From an uncultured Chitinophagaceae bacterium (lineage in GTDB: Bacteria; Bacteroidota; Bacteroidia; Chitinophagales; Chitinophagaceae): a stretch of DNA of 10,683 nucleotides. The stretch's first letter is position 1. Every line of letters starts with the position of its first letter. The translations under genes were made by a program, and so were the position numbers. Positions 1 through 7,763 of this stretch are shown here, piece after piece. The stretch spans positions 1 to 10,683 of the forward strand of contig CAMLEM010000032.1 in the NCBI GenBank assembly GCA_946479005.1, written 5' to 3'. The notes beneath the pieces are model-generated. The model ran no database searches. It was given only the letters and a program-made list of their open reading frames with translations, and was not told where the DNA came from.

Positions 1-314
1 AGAATGATTGAATCTTTTTTTGGGGAAGCGATCTTTAGCAGATAGTTTGCCTTGTTTCTAAGATGAGTGACCATACTCTGATTGAGACCTGAACGGTAGC
101 CATAATTATCACCATACATCTCACTTAAACTAAAGGACTGCTTCAATTGGACCAGGTTACTATCCGGGCACCAGACAAGGTCAACCGGTCCTTTTGTTAT
201 CTTTTCGGACGGTGATGCAGGAAAAACCCCGGTCAGGTACTGTTCACCCAATGAAAGGACCGGTACTAATTTCTCACTTCCACTAATCCTGCAACGATTG
301 ATCTCTGTATACAT
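1..314 (-). CDS. Partial C-methyltransferase-type SAM methyltransferase, N-terminal part
   Basis: The gene starts at an ATG on the minus strand (314 to 312) and stays open to the window edge, giving 104 residues of N-terminus. The protein begins MYTEINRCRISGS and later carries a block around residues 65 to 84 with key residues MYGDNYGYRSGLN followed by SMV and HL. That block is characteristic of the class of methyltransferases with an N-terminal zinc-binding domain (Methyltransf_13) ahead of a Rossmann SAM domain, the type that C-methylates nucleotide sugars. The SAM domain lies outside the window. Oddly, both expected CxxC zinc pairs read CxxS here (C8/S11 and C49/S52). The gene is divergent from a GT2 gene 47 bases away, which fits a surface-sugar role. 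GC is low at this edge (74 of the first 180 bases). Family assignment is fairly sure; the substrate is unknown. Confidence 0.8.
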   Translation of the reverse strand, partial: MYTEINRCRISGSEKLVPVLSLGEQYLTGVFPASPSEKITKGPVDLVWCPDSNLVQLKQSFSLSEMYGDNYGYRSGLNQSMVTHLRNKANYLLKIASPKKDSII

Positions 315-361
315 TAATTTTACACGTTCAAGGCAGCAATATTAAAGCATTTAGTTTTTAA

Positions 362-1306
362 ATGGGCCAACCCTCTATCTCCATCTGCATACCCGCCTAT
401 AAACGCGCCGAACATCTGCAACGTCTGTTGGATTCCATTGCCCTGCAGGAATTCCGTGATTTTGAAGTGATCGTTACCGATGACAGCCCTGACCAGGAGG
501 TAGCTACGCTCTGCGAGAATTATAAGGGTATGTTCCCGCTCCGTTATCATTGCAATGAGATACCCCTGGGAACCCCCGAAAACTGGAATGAGGCGATCAG
601 GAGGGCAGGGGGTGAATGGATCAAGCTGATGCACGACGACGATTGGTTCAGGGATGCTCATAGTTTAGGGGAGTTTAAGGAGGCGGCTGACAAACACCCG
701 GGCATCGATTTTATATTCTCAGCCTATGAGAATCATTTCCTGGAAAGAAATGAGCGTAGAATCGTGAAAGCCGGCGCGGGGAAACTGAAGCAACTGGAGA
801 ATGAACCCGCTACGCTCTTTTCAAGTAATGTGATCGGCCCGCCGAGCGTGGTGATGCACCGGAGGGATGCTTCGGCCTTCTATGACCCACGTGTGAAATG
901 GGTGGTGGATATTGAATTTTATATCAGGATGTTGAACGGTAAGAAATTTTATTACATAGATGAACCTCTCGTGAACGTGGGAATCGGTAGTGAGCAGGTT
1001 ACGGTGGATTGTTTCAGGCAACGGCAGGTGGAGATCCCTGAAGCATTCTACTTATTTGAAAAGACCTCGTTGAAGCCCCTGAAAAATGTGCTTGTGTACG
1101 ATGGATGGTGGCGGCTGCTTCGTAACCTGGAAGTGAGAAAGGATTCAGATATCAGTGATTCCGGTTATGGCGGCGCGGTCCCAACCCTTATCCGGTCGAT
1201 GATCCGGTGGCAGAGGAAAGTGCCCCTGCCTTTATTGAAGATGGGGGTCATTTCAAAACCTTTGATGTTCCTCAGCTATATTTATAATAAGAAGAGGATC
1301 ACCTGA
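362..1306 (+). CDS. GT2 family glycosyltransferase (first of a coupled pair)
   Basis: The 314-residue protein has the GT-A fold signature of family 2: an N-terminal strand SISICIPAYKR (5 to 15), a nucleotide-binding VTDDS (38 to 42), a PENWNEAI helix (72 to 79), and a metal-binding acidic motif MHDDDW (90 to 95). It should transfer a sugar from a nucleotide-sugar donor to a lipid-linked or glycan acceptor at the cytoplasmic face. No transmembrane helix is evident, although the basic, amphipathic C-terminus (KKRIT) could contact the membrane. The ATG at 362 directly follows an in-frame TAA, so no upstream start is possible. Its TGA shares its last base with the ATG of the next GT2 gene (TGATG), so the two are almost certainly one operon with translational coupling. 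Donor and acceptor cannot be read from the sequence. Confidence 0.93.
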   Translation: MGQPSISICIPAYKRAEHLQRLLDSIALQEFRDFEVIVTDDSPDQEVATLCENYKGMFPLRYHCNEIPLGTPENWNEAIRRAGGEWIKLMHDDDWFRDAHSLGEFKEAADKHPGIDFIFSAYENHFLERNERRIVKAGAGKLKQLENEPATLFSSNVIGPPSVVMHRRDASAFYDPRVKWVVDIEFYIRMLNGKKFYYIDEPLVNVGIGSEQVTVDCFRQRQVEIPEAFYLFEKTSLKPLKNVLVYDGWWRLLRNLEVRKDSDISDSGYGGAVPTLIRSMIRWQRKVPLPLLKMGVISKPLMFLSYIYNKKRIT

Positions 1307-2190
1307 TGCAAGTTTCCATCATCATCATCAACTACAACACGTTCCAGCTCACCAGCGATTGCATTCGCTCGGTGATCGCGCATACAAAAGGAGTGGAGTA
1401 CGAAATCATCCTGGTGGATAATGCCTCCACCGAACGAGATGCTTCGGAGTTTTTAAATGAGTTTCCGCAGGTGCAACTGATCAGGAACCCTTTTAATGAT
1501 GGTTTCGCCAAAGGAAATAACCTCGGTATCGAAGCCGCAAAGGGAGCGTTTATCTTACTGCTCAACAGTGATACCATCCTGACCGAGGATTCCATCTCGA
1601 TGTCGGTAGGGAAGATGAGAACGGATCCGGACATCGGGGTCCTGGGCTGCCGGATGACCTATTCCGATGGCGAGGTCCAGTACACCGCGCGCCGGTTTCG
1701 AAGCCTGGGTTGGGAACTGCTCGATCTTTTCCGTTTCATTCCCCTGCTGATGAGTTACCCCAGGAGATCTGAGTTGATGCTGGGAAAATATTTCAGGCAC
1801 GATGAAGACAGGTATTGCGATTGGGTGAACGGGGCGTTTTTCCTCTTCAGGAGAGAGGTGTTGTGCAAAATGAAAGAAGGTAAACTCGATGATCGCTTTT
1901 TTATGTATGGGGAGGATCATCTCTGGTGTCACCAGGTCCGGGACGCGGGATACCGCGTGCTTTTCTTCGCGGGCACCAGCATCATCCATATCAACAGCGG
2001 CAGCACCGACCCGGCTAAACGTTTAAAGCTTCGCCAGGCAATGATGAAAAATGAACTTGAGATTGCCAGGGTTCGCAAGGGGAGAGGCCTGTATTATTTT
2101 CTTTTCAGGATGCTTTATACAGCGAAGGAATCCCTGAGAAACCTGGTAAAAGGTCTTGTTTTTCGTTCCAGCGGGAAAATGCTCAGGTAA
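1306..2190 (+). CDS. GT2 family glycosyltransferase, rhamnosyltransferase (WbbL)-like
   Basis: The 294-residue protein starts MQVSIIIINYNT and carries the motifs of the WbbL/rhamnosyltransferase-like branch of GT2: VDNAS (37 to 41), GFAKGNNLGI (66 to 75), LNSDT (86 to 90) as the DXD-type metal site, VNGAF (174 to 178) and FMYGED (199 to 204), whose acidic pair probably includes the catalytic base. The C-terminal stretch rich in aromatic and basic residues is typical of peripheral membrane attachment. It is coupled to the preceding GT2 gene by a one-base overlap. It ends tail to tail with the minus-strand GT4 gene, overlapping its stop codon by 8 bases. The likely role is addition of a sugar, perhaps a deoxyhexose such as rhamnose, to a growing surface glycan. 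The specificity is an inference from the subfamily only. Confidence 0.93.
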   Translation: MQVSIIIINYNTFQLTSDCIRSVIAHTKGVEYEIILVDNASTERDASEFLNEFPQVQLIRNPFNDGFAKGNNLGIEAAKGAFILLLNSDTILTEDSISMSVGKMRTDPDIGVLGCRMTYSDGEVQYTARRFRSLGWELLDLFRFIPLLMSYPRRSELMLGKYFRHDEDRYCDWVNGAFFLFRREVLCKMKEGKLDDRFFMYGEDHLWCHQVRDAGYRVLFFAGTSIIHINSGSTDPAKRLKLRQAMMKNELEIARVRKGRGLYYFLFRMLYTAKESLRNLVKGLVFRSSGKMLR

Positions 2191-3289
2191 CGCGGAGTAG
2201 ATTCTCAATGATGCCTGCCCAATGGTAGAACCCGTAATAACCGGCTGGTGTCCGCTCGTTTTCGCTGGAAGAAATTTCGACCAGCTCGGCAAAGCTCTTC
2301 CAGTCGGCATCGTTCACCACTTTTAATTTGCCGCCGCAAATCTCCTTTCTTATGCCGGCTGAACCGGTTTCAGTGGAAACCACCGTGGTTCCATAGGCGA
2401 TCGCTTCCACCATCTTTGTTTTCACGCCACCCCCGCTGAGAACGGGATTGAGAAATACATCGGCAGCTTTGAAATAAACCGAAATATCATCCACAAATCC
2501 CGCATAGATCACATTCTTATCCTTCCATTCCTCCAGGCCGTGTAATGAGTCGGGTAAGGCCTTCCCGCATACCAGGATCCGGTAATTGCTGCCCTTTGCC
2601 AGCAACAGCGGGTTGATCTTGTCCAGGATGGCCTGCAGCGCCTCAAAGTTCGGCCTGTAGTTAAGGAGCCCGTTAAAGAGATAGATTTTCTGGCCGGGAG
2701 GAATGCCATACTTCTGCCTGACAAAGGCAGCGGCTTCCTTTCGGTCTTCCGGGTAGGAAGCAATATCGATCCCGAAAGGAACATCAATGCATTTAGCGGG
2801 ATCCAGCTTCCAGTTGTGCTCCGCAAATTCCCTGTCTTCATCACTGATGAACAAAACCGCATCCGCCTCCCGGAAAAAACGCTTTTCGTAACGTTTCAGG
2901 ATGGGCCACCACCATCTTCCCGTGCTCCTGAACCGGCGGTATTCGATATTATGCGTGTGAAGAAGGGTTTTGATCCCCGTCTTCTTTTTTATTCTTCGAG
3001 CCAGCCAGGCATAATAGGGATGCTCCCATATGATCGTGTCATAAGCATTCTTCCTGATCTCTTCACTGATCTTTTTCACCAGGGAAAGGTCATAGTAACG
3101 GGAGAAAGAACGTTTCAGGACAGGCTGCAGTTCATAACCGGTTGCAAGTGACCGATCATTTCCTTCCGTACTGATCACCGTGAGATCCACAGATCTTCCC
3201 AGGTGCTCATAAAACCGGGCGATGAATTTCTGCCCCCCGGAAAAAAACGGCAGATAGGGATAAGGGGCTATCGCCAGCACCTTTTTCAT
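2183..3289 (-). CDS. GT4-type (GT-B fold) glycosyltransferase
   Basis: The 368-residue protein has GT-B architecture. The N-terminal half opens with MKKVLAIAPYPY and a FSGGQ loop (16 to 20), followed by HTHNIEYRRF, usual for the acceptor domain. The C-terminal half has the donor-binding region with key residues SGGGVKTKMVEA (about 285 to 296), then AYG and TGSAGI. The second glutamate of the family E-x7-E motif is present (E295), but the first position is glycine, as is common in the GGGxK subgroup. A retaining transferase using a nucleotide sugar at the cytoplasmic membrane is expected. Its ATG overlaps the stop of the upstream YfhO-family gene by one base (TGATG), so the two are co-translated. 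This suggests a shared task in making or decorating a lipid-linked glycan. Substrate unknown. Confidence 0.92.
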   Translation of the reverse strand: MKKVLAIAPYPYLPFFSGGQKFIARFYEHLGRSVDLTVISTEGNDRSLATGYELQPVLKRSFSRYYDLSLVKKISEEIRKNAYDTIIWEHPYYAWLARRIKKKTGIKTLLHTHNIEYRRFRSTGRWWWPILKRYEKRFFREADAVLFISDEDREFAEHNWKLDPAKCIDVPFGIDIASYPEDRKEAAAFVRQKYGIPPGQKIYLFNGLLNYRPNFEALQAILDKINPLLLAKGSNYRILVCGKALPDSLHGLEEWKDKNVIYAGFVDDISVYFKAADVFLNPVLSGGGVKTKMVEAIAYGTTVVSTETGSAGIRKEICGGKLKVVNDADWKSFAELVEISSSENERTPAGYYGFYHWAGIIENLLRVT

Positions 3290-5763
3290 CAGGAGGCTGT
3301 TTTACGACTGCTTCTCCAGGCCATAAACAGTCCTCCCAGCAGGAGGATCGCTATGAGGAAGGAGCTGGCGTACATAATGGAAACTCCCGATTTGAAGGAT
3401 TCGGGTTCAAAAACAAAGCGGATCTTATGGTCTCCGGCAGGAACAGGCATTCCCCGGAGGAGATAGTTCACATTCAGGTAATTCACTTTCTTCCCATCCA
3501 GGTAAGCATTCCATCCCAGGGGATAATAGATCTCGCTGAATACGGCGAACTGGGGAGAACCGGCCTTCACTTCGTATTCAATGGCATCCGGATCAAAGCT
3601 TGTCATTCTTATGGTTGCCGCGGAATCCCATTGAGGCTGGGAGATGTTTGCCGCAAAACTTTTATCTACAATGGCTGTGTCCCTGAGATCAGTTGTACCG
3701 ATCGCCCGGATCGCTGCCACGCGGTCTTCCACCACCTTCACGTTTTTTACCAGCCAGGCCGGTCCAAAAGCGCCCGGGTTGGCCACCAGGGACTCGGCTC
3801 CCGTTTCCGGGTCCTGCACGATGAAATATTTGGCATTAAGCATATTCAGCACCTGGGGGTGGGGGCGGGCGCTGAGGTACATTTCTATAACGTCCTGGTA
3901 TATGCGAAGCTTGGCCGGGTGGTAGCCTCCTATGGATTTATGAAAGGCCGAGGTCCTCGTTTCATTGTAAGTGCTGGTAGCCCGGTTAAATACGCGGTAA
4001 TTCGGATCGGTATCTTTTAAGATCTCCTTGTCAATGGCGGAAGGCGTGAAATTCCTGTTCACGAACTCATCGGAAGAAACATATTCATCTTCGCTGAGGT
4101 ATCTGTTGCTAACGAGCGTGATCTCCAGGGTGGAGATCACCAGGATGATGATGGCGGCGATCATCGGTTTGATCTTTTCCCGCATAGCCAGGTAAAGGGC
4201 GCCCAGCAATACAAGGGCGAAGGCCAGGGCGCGGAACATTTGTCCGCCGAACATCGATTTCCTTTCAGCTTTCATTGCGGAGATCACCACGTCGGCAAAC
4301 TCGGCGTCATTCTGGGAGGCACGCAGTACATAATCGCGGATCCCATCATCGATAGGAGTACTGTAGCTCATCCCGAACCACAGAAGGATCAGAACCAGGA
4401 AAAGGCCACCCGTTGCATAGAGTATCTTTTTGAAATTCTGTTTGACCATTTCCCGGTTAGCCGGGGAATAAAGAAGCTGATGCAAGGCCAGTGCAGCGGC
4501 CACGCCCATCGCGAACTGGGGGATCACCTGCGCCATTGAAGGAGCGCGGAACTTGTTATAGAAAGGAAGATTTTCGAAGAGGAATAAGTTAAATCCCAAA
4601 AGGTTCTTTCCCCACGACATCATCACCCCCAGCAAGGTGATCGCCAGGAGAGCCCAGCGGAGTGGTGTCCGGACCAGTACAAGCCCGATCAGGCCCAGCA
4701 CGAAGATCATCACGCCGAGGTAAGCGGGTCCGGCCGTGTAAGGGAGATCACCCCAATATTTGGGCAGGCTGCCTGCAAATTGAATGGCCTGTTGCTCGCT
4801 GATGTTCCTTTCGGTAAGGGCGGATACCACTTTGGAATCTTCACCCAGCGTTTCCGTGCTGGAACCTCCGAAGGAATGGTGCATCAGTAAAGTAAATGTT
4901 TCTGCCTTGCCCAGGCTATATTCAAAGGCATAGGAAGTGTCGAGGCCTTTGGTGCTCGCCGCGCTGACCGAATCTCCCGTGATGGCAATATCCTTTCCGC
5001 CCCGCATCGTGTACTTCGCGTATTCGGAAGTTGTTTTAAGTATGAGCGCATTCCCTGCCACACCCACGATCGCGGAAAAAATGGCGATCGCAGCGGCGAT
5101 GCCGAGATGTTTCCAATCCTTTTGGCGGATCCAACCGATCACATAGGCAATGGTTATGATCGCAGCAATGATGAACGTGTAGTAGGTGATCTGGAGGTGA
5201 TTCGACGCGATCTGCTGGTAAGCCGCAAAGCTCGTAAGCGCCAGTCCCAGCCAGTAGTGTTTATTGTAAGTGGACACCAGCCCGGCAATCAGCAAGGGCA
5301 TATAGGCCGTGGCGATCATTTGCGTATCGTGACCGGCATTGATCACTACAGCGTTATAGGTGGAAAAAGCATATGCAAGTGCCGTTATCATCCCCACCAC
5401 CGGGTTTACACGCAGGCAAAGACTAAGAATGTAGAAACAAAGGCAGGCGAGGAAGAAAAAGTTGATCGGTTTCGGCAGCCCCAGGGTGAGGATCTTCGTG
5501 ATGTCGGGAAGGATGCTTTTCCCGTGCATAGCGATCTGGTAATTCGGCATCCCGCTGAACACATTGGGGTTCCAGAGCGGGAAATGGCCGTGCTTTTCCT
5601 TATACTGGAATGCATTTTCTGCCGCGCCTCTCCAGCCAATGGTATCGTGCTGGTTGAGCACATTTCCTTCCAGCACCGGTTTACAGAAGATCACCGAAAC
5701 GATCAGGAAAACAAAAAGGGCAATGATGTGAGGGAGGCTTTTTTTCAACAGGCCATTCGTCAT
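3289..5763 (-). CDS. YfhO-family polytopic membrane protein (GT-C-like)
   Basis: This 824-residue protein matches the large YfhO family common in Bacteroidota and Firmicutes. After a first helix (about 12 to 31) comes an extracytoplasmic loop with QHDTIGW (38 to 44) and LWNPNVFSGMP (63 to 73), the acidic/aromatic first loop typical of GT-C-fold enzymes. I see roughly thirteen hydrophobic segments. A long mainly soluble region (about 560 to 785) follows, then a final helix and a short basic tail (RSSRKTAS). In Bacillus, YfhO is involved in glycosylating lipoteichoic acid with a polyprenyl-phosphate sugar donor; a comparable membrane glycosyl transfer is inferred here, on a different acceptor. 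The start ATG is 52 bases from a divergent gene. The gene is first in an operon with the GT4 gene. The family call is firm, the function is not. Confidence 0.88.
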   Translation of the reverse strand: MTNGLLKKSLPHIIALFVFLIVSVIFCKPVLEGNVLNQHDTIGWRGAAENAFQYKEKHGHFPLWNPNVFSGMPNYQIAMHGKSILPDITKILTLGLPKPINFFFLACLCFYILSLCLRVNPVVGMITALAYAFSTYNAVVINAGHDTQMIATAYMPLLIAGLVSTYNKHYWLGLALTSFAAYQQIASNHLQITYYTFIIAAIITIAYVIGWIRQKDWKHLGIAAAIAIFSAIVGVAGNALILKTTSEYAKYTMRGGKDIAITGDSVSAASTKGLDTSYAFEYSLGKAETFTLLMHHSFGGSSTETLGEDSKVVSALTERNISEQQAIQFAGSLPKYWGDLPYTAGPAYLGVMIFVLGLIGLVLVRTPLRWALLAITLLGVMMSWGKNLLGFNLFLFENLPFYNKFRAPSMAQVIPQFAMGVAAALALHQLLYSPANREMVKQNFKKILYATGGLFLVLILLWFGMSYSTPIDDGIRDYVLRASQNDAEFADVVISAMKAERKSMFGGQMFRALAFALVLLGALYLAMREKIKPMIAAIIILVISTLEITLVSNRYLSEDEYVSSDEFVNRNFTPSAIDKEILKDTDPNYRVFNRATSTYNETRTSAFHKSIGGYHPAKLRIYQDVIEMYLSARPHPQVLNMLNAKYFIVQDPETGAESLVANPGAFGPAWLVKNVKVVEDRVAAIRAIGTTDLRDTAIVDKSFAANISQPQWDSAATIRMTSFDPDAIEYEVKAGSPQFAVFSEIYYPLGWNAYLDGKKVNYLNVNYLLRGMPVPAGDHKIRFVFEPESFKSGVSIMYASSFLIAILLLGGLFMAWRSSRKTAS

Positions 5764-5815
5764 ACCGGGGACTTATTAGGCTGACAAAATAATGCTATTT
5801 TAGACGAAAATCCCG

Positions 5816-6121
5816 ATGGGCTGGTTACAATTTTTGTCAAGGCTTGCCTTTATTTGCGGTTTATTTTTCTTGCTTGCGATCTCGCTGCGTATTTGGGTCT
5901 GGATCCCCGATGAACATATCGTATCCACCATCATCACCATCGGCTATTTCATAGGGCTGATCGTGGTGCCATTCACCTGTCTTTGTTACATTGTGATAAT
6001 GCTTCGCCGGAATAAACCGGGCAGGTATGTGGCGCCCTGGCTCGTGGTTGCCAATTTCATTTTTCTTTTGGCCTTGTTATTTTACATTTTCTATCTCGAT
6101 GATCCATACTATCATCAATAA
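5816..6121 (+). CDS. Small three-helix membrane protein, unknown function
   Basis: A 101-residue protein that I do not recognise. Three hydrophobic segments are clear: about 10 to 29, 37 to 63 and 73 to 93, separated by short polar loops. One of these, RRNKPGR, would be cytoplasmic by the positive-inside rule. There is no cleavable signal peptide and no catalytic motif. The gene overlaps the likely start of the downstream queuosine-precursor transporter by 23 bases in another frame, so the two are probably co-transcribed and translationally coupled. This hints at a membrane partner or simply a packed operon. A sequence TATTTTAG at 5796 to 5803 differs at one position from the Bacteroidota TAnnTTTG element, but no convincing -33 partner is visible, so I do not call a promoter. 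Confidence 0.72.
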   Translation: MGWLQFLSRLAFICGLFFLLAISLRIWVWIPDEHIVSTIITIGYFIGLIVVPFTCLCYIVIMLRRNKPGRYVAPWLVVANFIFLLALLFYIFYLDDPYYHQ

Positions 6122-6890
6122 TAAATCAACCCGCCTCTTTCTCATCCTGGGTGGATTCTTCATTGCAAATGCCCTGATTGCAGAAGTGATGGGTGTAAAG
6201 CTGTTTTCACTGGAGGAAACCTTTGGCGCAAGGCCGGTTCAGCTGAACATTTTCGGGAATGATTTTTCTTTCAATCTCACAGCCGGGGTGCTGCTCTGGC
6301 CTGTGGTATTCATAATGACGGACATCATCAATGAGTATTACGGGATGAAAGGAGTGCGGTTCCTTTCTTTCCTGGCCATTGGCCTGATCACCTATGCTTT
6401 CATAATGTTCCAGGGGGCGATCCATCTCACGCCGGCCGGCTTCTGGGTAGGTAATTTTGCGGCACAGGGCGTGCCCGATGCGGACAAGGCTTATCGAGCG
6501 ATCTTTGGACAAAGCCAGTGGATCATCGTAGGGTCCCTGGTGGCCTTTCTTGTTGCACAATTACTAGATGTATTCATATTTCACAGGATCAAGCGGATGA
6601 CCGGCGAGAAAAATATCTGGTTGCGGGCTACCGGATCCACCATTGTTTCCCAGTTCGTGGACAGTTTCATCGTGCTTTTTATCGCTTTTTATATCGGGCC
6701 CCGACTGTCGTCCAACGAGGGAACTCCCTGGAGCTTCGCCCTGGTGATGGCCATCTGTATCGGGAATTACATTTACAAATTCATTATGGCGCTGATACTT
6801 ACTCCTGTGATCTATTTGCTCCATCACTGGATCGACAGGTATTTGGGGGAGCCACTTGCAACAGAAATGAAGACGCGGGCGATGGGCTAG
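6099..6890 (+). CDS. yhhQ: Queuosine precursor transporter, YhhQ family
   Basis: A polytopic protein of 263 residues, the usual length for the YhhQ/VUT-1 family, which imports the 7-deazaguanine precursors preQ0 and preQ1 for queuosine in tRNA. The family hallmark TDIINEYYG lies at residues 74 to 82, after two helices (about 13 to 32 and 60 to 73). Further helices follow, with conserved polar residues in the FVDSF segment. I chose the ATG at 6099 because it gives a conventional N-terminus (MIHTIINNKSTRLF). The frame stays open upstream to 6027, but those residues are merely the other-frame reading of the preceding gene. The gene overlaps that small membrane gene by 23 bases and converges with dapF, 42 bases away. 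No preQ1 riboswitch is recognisable in the 52-base leader before the small gene. Confidence 0.9.
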   Translation: MIHTIINNKSTRLFLILGGFFIANALIAEVMGVKLFSLEETFGARPVQLNIFGNDFSFNLTAGVLLWPVVFIMTDIINEYYGMKGVRFLSFLAIGLITYAFIMFQGAIHLTPAGFWVGNFAAQGVPDADKAYRAIFGQSQWIIVGSLVAFLVAQLLDVFIFHRIKRMTGEKNIWLRATGSTIVSQFVDSFIVLFIAFYIGPRLSSNEGTPWSFALVMAICIGNYIYKFIMALILTPVIYLLHHWIDRYLGEPLATEMKTRAMG

Positions 6891-6894
6891 GGAA

Positions 6895-6922
6895 CAGAGT
6901 TCAAAGAGCAGAGTTCAGAGAA
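6895..6922. repeat. Two-copy 14-base tandem repeat between yhhQ and dapF
   Basis: The 42-base gap between the two convergent stop codons contains cagagttca twice (6895 to 6903 and 6909 to 6917), set in two 14-base units that differ only near the end. It does not form a clear hairpin, so it is not an obvious terminator. Its purpose is unknown; it could be a remnant of slippage in a short spacer. Confidence 0.5.
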
Positions 6923-6932
6923 GTACGGAGAT

Positions 6933-7718
6933 CTAAAAAATGACCTTTCCCTCAAATACCTTTTCTGCCGGTCCGCAGAGCCAGATATTCTCATACTTGT
7001 TTTCGTCGATCCGGTCGAACTCAACGGTAAGGGTTCCACCCAGGGTCTTCACTTCCACATCGTTGAACCCAACTTCATTGTGGTAACAGACCAGGGCTGC
7101 CGCGGTAACGCCCGTGCCGCAGGAATAGGTCTCATCCTCCACGCCCCTTTCAAAAGTGCGAACGATGATCCGGTTGCGGTTCCCGGTCAGTTCCACGAAA
7201 TTGACATTGATCCCTTCATCTTCGAATTCACGGCTATGCCGGATTTCGTGTCCTTTTTTATAGACATCCATTTCCATCACATCGTTCACGATCTTCACGT
7301 AGTGAGGGGAGCCCGTGTCGAGGATATAATCATTATGAAATTTCCGGATGGTCCTGACGTCTTTCATTTTCAATGAAACGATGCCATCCATATCGATCTC
7401 GGCCTCGTGGGAACCATCCGAGGCAAGGAATTTATACAGGTTCCGGTGGATCCCGAGGTGGTAAGCGAACTTGACCATGCAACGCCCCCCATTCCCACAC
7501 ATACTCCCTTCTTTCCCGTCGGCATTGAAATATTTCATTTCGAAATCATAGCCGGGCCGCTGGTTCAGGAGCATCAGCCCGTCGGCGCCTATGCCGAACC
7601 GGCGATCACAAAGCCGGTGCACCTGCTCCGTGCTGATCTCATTGAATTCTCCGTTGCGGTTATCGGCCAGGACGAAATCATTACCAGTGCCCTGGTATTT
7701 ATGGAAGGAAAGGGTCAT
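6933..7718 (-). CDS. dapF: Diaminopimelate epimerase
   Basis: This PLP-independent racemase converts LL- to meso-diaminopimelate, the last shared step towards lysine and the peptidoglycan cross-linking residue, in the cytoplasm. The 261-residue length is normal for the family. The N-terminal signature is KYQGTGNDFVLAD (7 to 19). Both catalytic cysteines are present in their motifs: Cys74 in CGNGGR (74 to 79) and Cys200 in SCGTGVTAAAL (199 to 209). The FGIGADG loop (41 to 47) and the C-terminal GP pair (about 249 to 250) are also conserved. The two halves form the pseudo-symmetric DapF fold. The gene starts at an ATG, is divergent from corA with a 45-base gap, and stands alone on its strand here. 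The enzyme looks intact. Confidence 0.97.
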   Translation of the reverse strand: MTLSFHKYQGTGNDFVLADNRNGEFNEISTEQVHRLCDRRFGIGADGLMLLNQRPGYDFEMKYFNADGKEGSMCGNGGRCMVKFAYHLGIHRNLYKFLASDGSHEAEIDMDGIVSLKMKDVRTIRKFHNDYILDTGSPHYVKIVNDVMEMDVYKKGHEIRHSREFEDEGINVNFVELTGNRNRIIVRTFERGVEDETYSCGTGVTAAALVCYHNEVGFNDVEVKTLGGTLTVEFDRIDENKYENIWLCGPAEKVFEGKVIF

Positions 7719-7763
7719 AACGCAAATTAAATAAACTTGTTCACTACCTTCGCGTACCCCCGA

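Noticed and set aside
2191..2260. Rho-independent terminator after the GT2 operon
   Set aside because: No GC-rich hairpin followed by a T run is visible, and the region is coding for the GT4 gene on the other strand.
3427..4020. A 197-codon plus-strand open frame opposite the C-terminal part of the YfhO-family gene
   Set aside because: It has no recognisable domain or plausible start context, and its residue pattern is that of a shadow frame.
5107..5784. A 225-codon plus-strand open frame opposite the YfhO-family gene
   Set aside because: It is the complement of a well-supported membrane protein gene. Its composition (many R, H and Q in a scattered pattern) shows no domain, and it would cover the real start of the minus-strand gene.
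5764..5815. Possible preQ1 riboswitch ahead of the small membrane gene and yhhQ
   Set aside because: The leader is only 52 bases and I could not find the stem plus A-rich pseudoknot tail of a preQ1 aptamer.
6027..6098. Upstream extension of the YhhQ reading frame
   Set aside because: The extra 24 residues are rich in W, F and P and are just the other-frame reading of the small membrane gene. The family normally begins close to the chosen ATG.
7737..7763. Extended CorA start at a TTG
   Set aside because: The ATG at 7764 gives a typical family N-terminus. The nine extra residues add nothing recognisable and would fill part of the short divergent promoter region.
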